The translations under genes and the position numbers were made by a program. The notes under the pieces were generated by a model. That model saw only the letters and a list, made by a program, of their open reading frames with translations. It made no database searches and was not told where the DNA came from. A stretch of DNA of 64,000 nt from Acanthochlamys bracteata (lineage: Eukaryota > Streptophyta > Magnoliopsida > Pandanales > Velloziaceae). Shown here piece by piece: positions 50,155 through 62,000 of the stretch (positions are counted from its first letter, which is position 1; every line of letters starts with the position of its first letter). The DNA lies in contig CM034140.1 in assembly GCA_019914995.1 (NCBI GenBank), positions 248,001-312,000 on the forward strand, read 5' to 3'.

Positions 50155-52676
50155 ATGGAAAGAAACACCAGCTTTCTTTATGCATTCTCCATTATTATTC
50201 TGTATTGCTTGCTTTTCATTGATTCTTCTGGAGCTGCTTTTGGAAGAGAAGCAGAAGAAGATAAGGTTTATAGGCTCCCTGGTCAACCCCCAAGTCCTCC
50301 TATATCGCAATATTCAGGTTACGTTACCGTCAATAAGGAGAACGGCCGAGCTCTCTTCTACTGGTTCTTTGAAGCACAGACTCATCCTTCCAAGAAACCT
50401 CTCCTTCTCTGGCTCAATGGAGGTAGAACGGAACAAGAACATCTCTGTTCTTACTTACAAATCAGTGTTTGTTTTTGGTGTTGCCATGGTTATTGCATCA
50501 GGCTTCACAACCTAAACAGTCTTTGTTTCATGGTGCAGGACCAGGTTGTTCATCAATTGGTTATGGAGCAGCAGTGGAGTTGGGTCCTCTGAGAGTGAAA
50601 ACCAACGCAACAGGGCTTGTATACAATAATCATGCTTGGAATCAAGGTCACCTTCAAGCTCAGCTCTTATTTTCTTTACTCTTTGTTCCTATGATTGGTA
50701 TTATTAATTACTCGTACCATATATGTTAGGCAATCGTGAGAACACTATTCGGTTTTAATTAGAACCTATCTATTTAATGCTCCAATTAATCAGTATTTTT
50801 AATTTCTGTTGTGGTTTTCTGCAGAAGCAAACCTGCTTTTTCTAGAGTCTCCGGTTGGAGTTGGTTTCTCTTACACTAACACGACATCTGATCTTGGCAA
50901 GTTAGACGATCGATTTGTGGGTAATATGTTTGGAACACTTGCAAACTCTCTCAAAATTTCTTCTGTTTTGATTTGTGTTGGTGTTTTGTAATTGCTCTTT
51001 GTTTGCTTGATATAGTTTTTTATTCATGCAGCTGAGGATGCATACAACTTTATAGTGAACTGGCTGAATATATTTCCACAATATCAAGCTCATGATTTCT
51101 ACATTTCAGGAGAAAGTTATGCAGGTAAATAACTTGACACAATCCGTTCTTGAAAAACTTCTGTTTTAATTCCTGACAAAATATGTTATATGTTAAGATT
51201 CAGACGAAGCTTGAAACTGTATGCAGGCCACTATGTTCCCCAACTCTCTGAGTTTATCTATGATCGCAACAATGAGGGTAACAAATACCCTCATATCAAC
51301 TTCAAAGGCTTCATGGTAATAAGCTTGTAATGATTAAGCTGTTGAAGTACTTACAAACGTGAACGGTGAATGATCGATGATACAGGTTGGCAACCCGGAA
51401 ACAGACAACTACTATGACTCTAAAGGAATAGTGGATTATGCGTGGAGCCACACTGTGATATCGGACCAGTTGTATGAGCAGGTGAATCGTGTTTGTGATT
51501 TCAGGCTCTTCAATGTCGCCGACGACTGCAACACTGTCATGACACAAGTGTTCAGGCTCTACTCAGAGATTGATATCTACAACATATACGCACCGAAATG
51601 CAACGAGCCTTCACCGACATCATTGTCCTATGTCAGTCTTAGCTAATCATATTAATCAATTTATAATCTTGTGAATGATGGAACAAACTAACACGAATGA
51701 ATTTTTTCTTGCCTGCAGATGAAAAGTTTCTTTAGAAAGATGAGAGTGCCGGCAGGATATGATCCGTGCTACTCAAACTATGCTGAAGAGTATTTCAACA
51801 GAGCTGATGTGAAGAAAGCATTCCATGCGAACATCCCAGAGAAGGTTAACAGAAAATGGAACGTTTGCAAGTGAGTTCATATCATGTTCGATCTATATAT
51901 GTTAATTATTCATTCTCTAACTTAGTCGTTATTTGTCTGTAATCCTTCATTGATTCGATTCTGAACACATACAACTTCACCGTGTTCTCTGTAATGCCAA
52001 TCTACTCCAAACTCATCAAAGCTGGGTTCAGGATCTGGGTTTACAGGTCTGCATACATTATTTAGAATGGAACATGGAGATGAGTATGCATGTTCAATCC
52101 GTGAGCAGCTAGCTAGGTGCTTGTTGCTTAGCGTACATATTCCAAAGTTTACTCCTGTTCATTATCGATCTCCAATTTTTGTTGCTGTGCAGCGGAGACA
52201 GTGATGGCAGGGTACCAGTCGTTGGGACCAGGTACTGGGTTGAAGCTCTTCGTCTTCGTCTCAAAAGCAACTGGCAGTCCTGGTACCTCCACAACCAGGT
52301 ATATATGTATCTCTCAAACTTGTTCATATACTAAAATTGAATCAACGTCAAGATTCACGTGAAATTTTGTGTTAAAGAAAGATTTAGTCCAAATTGATTA
52401 TCAATAGTTCTGAGGTTCTGAAATGATATTTATAAAGATTTGAGTTTATTTTTCTCATTCTGTCACATCTTAAACTACTACAAGCTAGCTTGAGGGAAAA
52501 CAGAAATTGATTGGGAAATTGTAATGCAGGTCGGTGGAAGGTATGTGGAATATGAAGGACTGACGCTGGTGACGGTGAGGGGTGCAGGACATCTTGTTCC
52601 TTTGAACAAACCAACCGAAGCATTGCTTCTCATCAACACATTTCTCAGCGGACGAAAACTACCGACACACCATTAA
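50155..52676 (+). CDS. Serine carboxypeptidase-like protein, one splice acceptor missing
   Basis: Secreted or vacuolar S10-family carboxypeptidase-like protein. Exons by homology: 50155-50422, 50539-50646, 50825-50920, 51032-51124, 51227-51315, 51386-51631, 51719-51870, 51951-52046, 52193-52298, 52530-52676; 1401 nt, 466 residues if all join. It starts with a signal peptide ([20 protein letters not shown], probable cleavage near SSGAA). Family motifs: [52 protein letters not shown] with nucleophile Ser186, [13 protein letters not shown], Asp in GDSDGRVP (384-391), and His439 in RGAGHLVP. All triad residues are present. The 7th intron starts GTGAGT at 51871 but its end, set by reading frame and homology at 51949-51950, is AT instead of AG, and no nearby AG restores frame. 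The allele may therefore be defective, or the base is an error. It resembles the SCPL31-35 group by eye. Confidence 0.88.
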
Positions 52677-52814
52677 ACTGAAGGTTAATCCAATGTTTGT
52701 GATTTTTGTCTTAACAAGTTTTTCTTTTGAAGTAAAAAACTTGTGTTGATTGCAGTGATCTCAACTAGTGTAATGCTTTTTCACGATAATAAACATTACA
52801 AATTTTATTAAGGA

Positions 52815-53083
52815 CGATGTTTCAAATATTCATAATCGTAAAAATAAAAATTAAAAATAGAATTTTTTAAAAAATAAAGTAAAAGTAAAATTCAGTGTTT
52901 GTGTTTCAATAAATTTTGAAAATATGTTAAAAATTGAAATATATAATTGTATTGAAAAGTGTGCAAATAAGAAAGTTAAAACTAAAATTTAGCATATAAA
53001 ATTAAAGTTCTAAATTTTTTATGTAATTGAAATATATAAATTATTTAGAACTCAAAATTAGGCGGAAAAAGAGTAAAGTTACG
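52815..53083 (+). repeat. Dispersed repeat, copy 2 (MITE-like)
   Basis: The part 52949-53083 aligns with 43637-43770. An internal hairpin pairs AGTTCTAAAT (about 53006) with ATTTAGAACT (about 53043). The left boundary is suggested by TGTTTCAAAT near 52818, which is repeated in inverse at the right end of copy 1. Non-coding and AT-rich. Confidence 0.55.
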
Positions 53084-53477
53084 GACACGCCGTAAATCTG
53101 CAAGAGCGTATTGAAAAAGGGCTAAATCTTGCTGGGCTGATTTTGTTGGGCCTGGCCTGCAAGATTAAGTACTGCTTTGCTGGGCGGCCTGTACTTATTT
53201 ATATCCCTGTTTCAATGCGCGCTGCATACTACTAGTGGTGACGTCGTAGAAGGAAAGTTTTCCACTCTGTTTTAAAATCTCACTGATCAAAGCAATAATG
53301 GAGTGCTTCATCAATGGATTTCTCCATGTCTGCAATCTCACGGAGCTAAGTGCACTCGAAACGAACCTCAAAACTTCACCGCATGGAAACAAGATTTTTC
53401 TTAGTGTTGTTAGATGATAGTTAGAAGGAGGAGTAGAACCCATGGGACTTGCTAACAATTCCTTTTTCTCTGTGAAG

Positions 53478-53583
53478 CGAGAAAGGTGCTAGCTTCATGC
53501 AGTCGCGCTACCTTTCTATCTTCTTGAGGTCTTGGATGAGGAAGAAAATTGGGAGTTATTTTCAAAAGCATGCTTTGGCTGGT
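53478..53583 (+). pseudogene. Possible NB-ARC (NLR) pseudogene fragment
   Basis: A frame from 53508 reads LPFYLLEVLDEEENWELFSK then ACFGW and stops. This resembles the NB-ARC stretch with consensus L.xLxxEESWELFxKKAF found in plant CC-type NLRs. Just upstream, in another frame, the text reads ARKVLASC, which could be the remnant of the preceding VA-rich strand after a frameshift. No P-loop, GLPL or LRR was seen in 53200-53900. The match is short, so chance is a real alternative. Confidence 0.25.
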
Positions 53584-53716
53584 AGAGATCTGAAATGCAA
53601 TCAATCAGAGGCATTCTAAAATGCGAAGAATTAGATGAGGAAAGCAATCGGTGATCCCGCTAGCGGAGGGAGGGTCTTCCAAAAACAGGAGTTACTACTC
53701 TGATGTGAGTACAGAA

Positions 53717-53742
53717 GAAGAACAACAACAACAACAACAAGA
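53717..53742. repeat. CAA trinucleotide microsatellite
   Basis: About seven CAA units preceded by AGAAGAAGAA. In one plus-strand frame it encodes a Gln run followed by an acidic segment up to a stop at 53822-53824, but that frame has no ATG and no family match. Confidence 0.85.
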
Positions 53743-53965
53743 AGATGATAATAAAGATCGCTGCTTTGATGATTATGAATCTTTGAATAGGACGAAGACG
53801 CAAGCCAAAATAAAACTGTAAATCATCGATCAATGTTCTCAAATCTCATGTGATTGTTTATCATTTTCTTCGAAGTTTTCCTGTCTGTGGGTTCATTTCA
53901 TTCTCTCAGAATAACCAAAAAAAAGAAAGTCCATAATCGTAGCTGCTTTTGTCTTGTGAAGATAT

Positions 53966-54183
53966 GGGGATGTTTGGCCGGTGCTTAACATAACTATTTT
54001 TTCATTCCCTAAAAAATTTTCAAATTTTATTAAGTTTTTTAATATTTTGAAAATACGTATGTATATATTAATACAATCTTTATAAATATATATTTTTTAT
54101 TTTAATAAAATAATGTTTTTTTTTGTAAAAATTGAATTATTTTATATTCTAAAAAATTCTTATTTTAAGCAGTTGGTCCGCGA
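53966..54183. mobile_element. Foldback MITE candidate, about 218 bp
   Basis: The ends form an inverted repeat of roughly 30 bp. The left arm (53975-54007) contains TGCTTAACATAAC.ATTTTTT. The right arm (54151-54183), read on the other strand, contains TGCTTAAAATAAG.ATTTTTT. The left terminus GGGGATGTTTGGCCGGTGCT is like the GTGTTTGGCC ends of many plant MITEs. The middle is AT-rich and non-coding. I could not find a convincing target-site duplication. Confidence 0.55.
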
Positions 54184-54962
54184 AGTAGTCATCACAACTG
54201 GTCAAAAAAAAAAAGACGAATTAACAACTATCAATCACCTTTCACATGAAGGATACTCAGTTGTTAAAACAAAATTATTGAGACCGTAATATACCAAATA
54301 ATATAATATTAGGATAATTTTGAAAAATAATACTGAAGAAGAAGGAGATTACTGTGTGCATTTGCGGAGACAGACGAACATTGCCCTCTCCGTTTGTTCT
54401 TCTTCTTTTCATTCTTTAATCTTTGTTGCTACTAGCTCGTGTGAATCGAAATCTCAATTTCGAATCAATCTTTTCGATTTTCTTCGAATCTGATTCTCGA
54501 TTATTGATTCTTCTCCAAATTTCCCATCGTCAGAGTAATAAATGTAAGCGGATTTCTCTGCGTTTTTCACTATTTATTAAAGATTATTGTTTTGGTAATC
54601 GTTGATTTTTATTTGAGATTTTGATTTTATTTAAGATGTATTATGATCTGGGTTTTGATTTTTTATCAGTTTTTATTAAGTGGGTTCAACTCTTGTTGTT
54701 CGAATTGGTAGGACAAGGACTATGGAGGGTTGAAAGCTACTGCTTTTTCACTCATCTTGCTTTTTATCTATATTTTGAGGAAAATTTGATGTTCGTTAAC
54801 ATGAAATTTGATGTTGGTTACATATTCGCACGTTTGTTTCTTGCACGCTTAACATTCATGTTTATGCCTTCTAGGTGTTTGTTGAAATGTCAGGGAATTC
54901 AGGGCCTTATGTTTCTGGTGCGTAAAATCTGAAGGATTGATCAGCTTACATCTCTGATTTCC

Positions 54963-57900
54963 ATGGCTAAAAGGGGTAGTCAGCAAAGGAATGGTTTGAA
55001 CCGTAATGCATCCAACAAAAAACAAACAGCTTCAGAATCAGGTCATGGATGTGTCTCTGATAAGAAAGATAAAACAAACCTTCAAAAAGATCTTTCATCA
55101 GACCGTAATACAAATTGTGACCCTCAACATGGTTCTAGTAACAACATAGATGCTAGACTACACAATGTCAAGAACAGTGGAAGTGTGAAAAAGAGCACGG
55201 ATCGAACTACTAGTGTCTCTTGGCAGGAGATAACAGGGGATGAGACCATAAATCTAACGACACCAGTTGATAGTGCAAATAAAACTGGAGCTGTTCTTGG
55301 AAGTGACATAAAATCTGATTCTTTGAAGGAAAGTGGAGATTTTGGAACTTCAGTTGCTGAAATTTGTGACGGAAGCAGCTCAAGAGTCGGGACCTCTGTT
55401 TCATCCCTGCCAAATGTGATAGAGGGGTACCTTTGTTCGCTTACTTGGGCTGGCAAGAGGTTGGAGTCTTTGGCTTTGTTCATCATAAATGCAGCTAAAG
55501 GGTGGCTAGAAAGGCAAAAGCCACATATGTTAAGTATAGCTACCAGAGCCTGCATTGTCCGTGATTATATATGTGCTCGGGTCAAAATAGTATCTCCTAT
55601 TATATGGTCATGGTGTTTGCACACTGGGAAGTTCTTCTTGCTTCTGTTCTTGGTTTGGTTAAATTGCACTGTTAGGGGTCTTGGTTCACTGCTTCGTTTG
55701 GGAACATCATCTTTCTTTGTTGTCATATGGTGCAGCCTCTTCTCACTCATTGGAATAGTTGGAATAGCAAAAGTGCTTATGTTCACAGTGAGTAGAATTT
55801 CATGACATATTTTCTGTTTCTTTACAAATTTTTGTTGCTAATATTGATGCACTTCTGGTAAGCTGTGATCCATTATAAATTGATTAAGAGTTATTTGCAG
55901 TACTAAGAATAATACATCAAGTTAGGTCTCTGTGATTAAAAGATGTAAATTGAATAAGTAATGTTCTTGGTGGTTTTGAGCAACAAATAGAAGACATGCT
56001 TAGATTTATATTCCTAAATTCCAAGTTTCTCGCGGACATGCATACGTGAATCACCCAAACAGAAAATCCACATATGCTTCGTATTGTCATTGATATAAGA
56101 TAGCACTTTAAGTTGCAACACATGTGGCACCTCAAACGTACTTCGAGCAAGTTTCTTAGGTTGCAGACAGATTTTTTTGTTTCCTTTCTAGATCTACGAT
56201 TGCTAAATGTTTACGGTTTTTGTGTTTGCATATTTTCTGAAATGTAGTACTGATAATATTTGTATGATACAGGTGGTTGCTGCTCTGTCACTGATTTTCG
56301 TTGGTTCTTCTCTTGCAATCTTGTTGAGCATCATTTTTTCAAGTGTGATGTTATGGCTGCGTGGCAGCTTTTGGTCAACTGGACTTGTCGTCCTTCTTGG
56401 AGGTAAATTTATATTGTATCATACTGTATAGTGTCCACCTACTGTGTAATAAGCAGTTAACTTTTACTGAAGATTTCATAATTATGCACTGCAGGAGTAG
56501 CATTCGCTTTAAAGCATGAAAGAGTTGCACTTTTTCTCTTCACTGGATACTCCATGTATTGCGCAAAGAGCAATATGGGATGGATGGGGTTGCTCTTGGG
56601 AGCCAATTTCTCTTTCATCACAAGTGATGTTGCTCTCTATCTCCTAAGGAATAGCATGGCTGAAAGTGGATTCAGAAGTCCTCCAGAAGGGAGACAGAAT
56701 CGGCATGGAGCAAGTCACTTCTATGGTGCGCCTGGTTTCTCCTCAAAAGTAGAAAATGTGAACCAAGGTGCATATGAGAGCGGGAATGATCGAAGTGCAG
56801 GTCAGCCTTCAACAAGTGGGACTGAGGCAGAATTGACTTCTGAAGATGAGGTTGCTAGACTGCTTAATTGCAGTGATCACTACACAGCTTTGGGTCTAGC
56901 TCGGTTTGCAGATATAGATGTCGCTTCACTTAAGAAAGAATATAGAAGAAAGGTAAATCTCCTTATTGTTTATGGAAGTATGTTGTAGTAAGTAATTCGT
57001 TGCTTGCTATTTTGTTTGATTTTTCCTCCATATTAAGAGTGTTTGACAAGTTTCCATGCATGCTTTGCAGGCAATGCTTGTGCATCCTGATAAAAATATG
57101 GGTAATGAAATAGCAGCAGAGGCATTTAAGAAGCTCCAAAATGCATATGAGGTATCTATTATACAATAAATTTTCAGTTATATTTTAGGAGAATCATTCC
57201 AAGTTGGGATACTTGGGAGGACTACTAAACCGTTCAATTCCAGGTTCTTTTGGATTCTCTGAAGCGCAAGACATATGATGACGAATTGAGGAGGGAGGAG
57301 TTACTAAACTATCTGCGGAGGTTCCAGACTTCTTCCTTTCAGGTATTTAGCTTTGCTTATATTTTATCTCTGGTTTTGTCAATTCACTGAGCTACAGATC
57401 TATGCATATTCTCAGTCCTTTTGATACTATAGTTGTGATTCTTAATTTTTTCCAGAATGGAAGAAATAGCACGTTCGATTCTGAGTTTGCTCATTTTGAG
57501 GCTGCTGAAATGGAGGGTTCTAGTGGAGCTTTCAGAAGAATTGCCTGTGACAGATGCAAGATGTTCCACATTTGGATGCTCACCGAGAGACTTAAGTCAC
57601 ATGCAAGATGGTGCGAGGTTCGTCCAGTTTTCGACTTTTGTCTTGAATAATCTCAATTAAGATATAGAGTCTTGACCAAGTCATGACAAAGATCGTTTGA
57701 TTGCAGGATTGTAAAGAGTTTCATCAAGCCAAAGATGGTGATGGTTGGCTGGAGCAGGGTTCTCAACCTCTTTTGTTCGGTTTAGTACGCAAGGTATCGC
57801 TACACGATGTTCTTAGTACTTTTTTGTCAGTGTCTGTATTTTTGGCAACCTTTAATTTGTGTTGCTAAATTTGCAGATGGGGCCACGGACTGCTTATATT

Positions 57901-58491
57901 TGTAAAGACAGCAGAATTTATGATGTGACGCCATGGTTTCTATGTCAGGTAAATGTTAAAAAATTATGTTATTACGTCATATAATAATAAAGAAATATTC
58001 TTTTAATTACCAAAATGAAAAAAAAAAACTGTTCTCTTGAAAGACGCTAATATTCTCTTCAGGAATCTGCTCATGTAGCTTGTATTGATGACTACCTATA
58101 TGTTATAAATTATGTCAGCAAATTTGTTACAACCATTTTTTGCTTGTCTTCATGGTTATGAACTGTAAGTACCAATGTTCTGTCTGTGTTTCAGGGATTG
58201 GCATGCCCAGCAAATACTCATAAGCCAAGCTTCCATGTAAACACCAGTGTAGCATCAAGAAACAACCCTGCCAGGGGAAACAGTGCTCATAGAACCAGTG
58301 GGTCAATGCCATCAAGCATTGTAGATGAGAACATGACAGAGGAAGAGTTCCTTGAATGGCTCCAGAATTTAGCACAGTCCGGTATGTTCGGTGCTAGCAA
58401 CACACAACCTGAGAGCCCTTATACCAGAAGCAGCGGCGGTGGTTCAAAGAGTAATATCAAGAAGAAGAGAAAAGGGAAGAAACAGTGGTAG
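54963..58491 (+). CDS. DNAJC14-like membrane J-protein with Jiv90 domain
   Basis: Membrane-anchored Hsp40 co-chaperone related to animal DNAJC14. Exons: 54963-55787, 56273-56402, 56495-56952, 57071-57151, 57244-57342, 57456-57617, 57707-57793, 57877-57948, 58195-58491; 2211 nt, 736 residues. Residues 1-155 are polar and Ser/Lys-rich. Three or four hydrophobic segments follow between about 215 and 385 (for example FFLLLFLVWLNCTVRGL and VVAALSLIFVGSSLAILLSI). The J domain lies at about 443-515 (DHYTALGL, KKEYRRK, HPD at 476-478, FKKLQNAYEVLLDSLKRKTY). After it comes a Cys/His-rich Jiv90-type domain (ACDRCKMFHIWMLT, ARWCEDCKEFHQAKDGDGWL) and a basic C-terminus ending KKKRKGKKQW. Family knowledge points to the ER membrane and Hsp70 partnering. 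The ATG is the first of the long open exon; several upstream ATGs probably fall in a leader intron. It converges on ICP55. Confidence 0.9.
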
Positions 58492-59097
58492 GAAGTTTTT
58501 TGGGCAGACTTAACAAAATAAATGTACAAGAGAAATCTGAGCTTGCAGTATAATACAATGGAAGTCTTAATGCTAGCATACTTCCTGCTGCTGTTCAAGC
58601 ACTTTGCATTATCACTGTTTCCTTCTAAAATTTTGATGTGTACATAAACGAATTAGAAAGTAGTATTCGCCATGGGTATCTTGAACTTTCTGACATTGCA
58701 GAATTCTGCTGTAGCACTTTTACATTATAGTTTCCATGAAAATCATAATGTCGTTATAAAGATTGACAGGTTTTGTACAAAAAGCTGCAAAGTGCTTTCA
58801 AGAACTTTTTCATGTAGTATGAACTTCTGAAGAGTTCTGGCCACCTTTTACATGGACATCTTTGAATGAATGAAAAACATTAACAGCATCTTTGATTTGA
58901 TGCAGATTAATCAGAAAGGAACTTCAGCAAAGCTAATGTAAGCAGCTGAATCCTGCAAAATTGAACTGGAATTGATACTCAAATCGAAAATATGAGTTGC
59001 AAGCTTGCATGCTCTAAGGCCATCTTGATGTCGGTATGGTTGCTTTTGTTTGAAGTGCATGATTCACAGTGTTGATTTGACTTCATGTGAATGTCTG
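58492..59097. other. Convergent 3' flanks of the J-protein gene and ICP55
   Basis: 606 bp between facing stop codons, holding both 3' untranslated regions. No further gene, repeat or strong poly(A) signal could be assigned. Confidence 0.6.
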
Positions 59098-62000
59098 CTA
59101 TAATAGGACTGCTGCTCCCAGATTAGATCCCTCGTTGCGAAAACTGTCGTCCAGGTTTAGCAAAGATGTCATATGTGAGATCTCCTTTGGAATTGAAGCA
59201 GTAAGTACCTGATAACAAATTGAATAAAGCAATCAAAATGACTTCTCCGCATAGCGTAACCCACAGTAAGGATTAGTTTGTTCCAGTAAAATGAAGGAGC
59301 AGTATAAAGATATGCAGATATTCCACCTCAACTCCACTTTCTGTTATTAGGACTTCGTCCTCAATCCTTATGCCAATACCTCGAAACCTGTATATTCCTA
59401 CATACTTATTGTACATGGAAAACAGACACTGAAAGAATTTAGTTCACTGGTATCACGTTACCTTTCTGGTACATCATATGATGGATGAATGTATACTCCA
59501 GGCTCAATTGTTATAACCTGCCCATTCAGAAAACTCTTTATATCAGCTAACATATAACTGACATTTTCATAAGCCACCTATTACCAAACTGGCTCGAATA
59601 GTCATCATGGCAGGGAAAGAGAGGCAGTGCAAGGAAAATACAGACTATCTCAAGTGTATTCAGTATAAGAAATTACTTACACTAACTAGTAAGTATAAGA
59701 CTTCCTAAGGAATTTGACAAAGCTACGCTTGTGTTCAGTTTCAAGGATGACAACCGCAGCATAGATTATTGATAAAAGAAAATCATGTCCGTATAAATCT
59801 TCAAGAGCAACAACCTTTTCCTACTGACATTGGTCCACTTCGACCAAACACTAACTATAAGCTGATAACTTACAATGCCTGGCTGTAAAGGGCGTCTATA
59901 GTCAGTTGTAGCTGAGTCATGGATATCCATACCTAGGTAATGGCCTGAGTCACCACCATGAAAATTATTGTTAGAAGACAAAAAGGAAATCAGATCAACT
60001 CAATCTAAGATAGGCTTTTCTGAAGAACACAAAGCAGGTAATAAGATTCTGGACATATTTTGCTTACGTTCATAATATTAAAAAGTCAAGGGTATCTTTG
60101 AAGTACCTATTGATGTCGGATTTAGCTGATGATACAAATGGCTATTCTGATCTCTCAGAATACCAAGATCTTTCAGTCCTCTCCGCAGCATCTGAACCTG
60201 CATTGGCTTGAACGAATCAGTCGGAATTCAGTACCTAAGTAAGGCCATCTCTTGTTAACTTTTGCATTGTAGCTTATCTCAGATGACCGAAACACACAAA
60301 CTATCACAAATTTACACTCATTCATTCTTGGTTGCAAATGGACTTAAGCATGACATAACAAAGAAATGCACTTCAAATATGAGTAAAGACAAACTTGTGA
60401 ATCAACATAGAGAAGTTAATCATACAAAAGCATTAAGACATAGAGTAGTGAAATTTTAGAAAGGAAAATTTGAGCAACAACCATACCGAATAGTTGTGTA
60501 ATTCCAGAATGCTAACGCCAGGTTTGCAAAGGTTTATACACTCCTTGTTTGTTTCTAATATGATGTCATACAAAAGTTCCTGTATGCATAGATAATTGGC
60601 TGGTGTTACCTTTTACTGAACTGGACATCAAAAGCAGATAGTTTTCTTCTCAATAATGAACATACAAATTTTTACCAACTTGGCACTAGAAAGCATATAA
60701 TTTTGTTAAAGGAACACTAAAAAGGAGCATGTCAATGTTAGATGCAGATTCAAATTTTCCAATTCATTTATAGCAGAGAAATCTTTGTGTTATGCGTGTA
60801 CCTGACCAGGCAAAAAGCTACCATAGGGTGACCATGTTCGAGTTAGATCACTAAGATATCCATGATATTCACACCCAATATCCATCAAAACAAGTTCCCC
60901 TTCTCTAATCTGTTATAGATAATCCTTCACCAAGTTAGTGTACATAAGCATACATTGGACATTGGAAAGGAATGTAGAAGACAGCAAACTCTTACTTTCT
61001 TGTCATTTCGGGAGTAGTGTATAACACTCGCATTTGCCCCTGAGCCAACCACAGGAGTGAATCTGGAATGGTAATCAGTGTACATCATCATCAGTTTTAT
61101 TCACAACAGTAGTTCTAAGCAGAACGGTGGATTGCTCTGTTGCAGCCTTTTATATTACATAAAGTAAAATTATCTTCTTTTTTGCTGCCAAACAAAAAGC
61201 TAGTGAGTAGTAAGTTTCTAATTCTTTAGCACCATCACCAATATGTCAACTCAAAATGTTGCTCAAATCTCATGCTTTTGCCGATTTACGTCCTACGATG
61301 TTCGTGCATGTTTCCCTTGCAAAGTGGTGCATTATATAACTGAGGTTCATATTCAGAACTCCAACATGATTCACTTACCATAAAGTAAAAATACACAGAG
61401 ATTCACAAACTTTAACCATACGAAGAGCTAAGCATCGTTTTTTCCAAAATAGCTACCTCTTATCATAAAGATTCTCAAATCTGCAAGAAAGCACGACTGC
61501 ATGGGCAGAAATTGGTAGTTTGACGTAAATTAGATAACTCTTGCTAAGTTTATATACCAACAAACCGGAAGTCTCAGCTACTTCATCTATATACATACTA
61601 ATCAGTTAACACACAGAGAAAAGGATAAAGACGCTTACGCCAATCTCTGTGCACCTCTCATTTTGCATTCATATTCAACCTTAGCTGCCAGCTTGCCCTC
61701 ATCTGGGCATGTCTTTGAAAGCATCATCGTTTGCAGAAGGGACTGCAAAATGAATAAGAAAACACAATAATCAGACAACAGACACCTAAGTTTAATGTTT
61801 TCCATCAAAATACCTGTCTTCAGAAAATTTAGAACTCTGGGTATCTTATGGATGATACAGGTGGATCATGCAGAAGGAAGACATACCTGGCATGCAATAG
61901 CTGCAGATTGTCTCATCAATTTAAGTTCAGATGCTGACTTCACCAACCGCATTTCATGAGTGTATACTGACAAATCCTTGACCTTATCATAGGAAGCTGC

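Larger units (their letters stand above)
52677..54962. other. 2.3 kb repeat-rich region before the J-protein gene
   Basis: It contains dispersed repeat copy 2 (52949-53083), a promoter-like stretch (53110-53215) with TGGGCTG and TTGGGCC motifs and a TTATTTATATCC sequence, a possible NLR relic (53478-53583), a CAA microsatellite (53717-53742), a foldback element (53966-54183), and, from about 54340, the promoter and untranslated leader of the J-protein gene, which probably contains an intron. Confidence 0.55.

Noticed and set aside
51871..51950. U12-type (minor spliceosome) intron to explain the missing AG acceptor, suggested by TCCTTCAT near the 3' end
   Set aside because: The donor is GTGAGT, a standard U2 site, not the ATATCCTT/GTATCCTT of U12 introns, and U12 introns end in AG or AC, not AT.
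53195..53458. 87-codon minus-strand frame
   Set aside because: No recognisable domain or splice context, and it overlaps the possible relic region on the other strand.
54621..54932. 103-codon frame just before the J-protein gene
   Set aside because: Its composition is Phe/Leu-rich as expected from a T-rich plant intron; it most likely lies in a leader intron of the J-protein gene.
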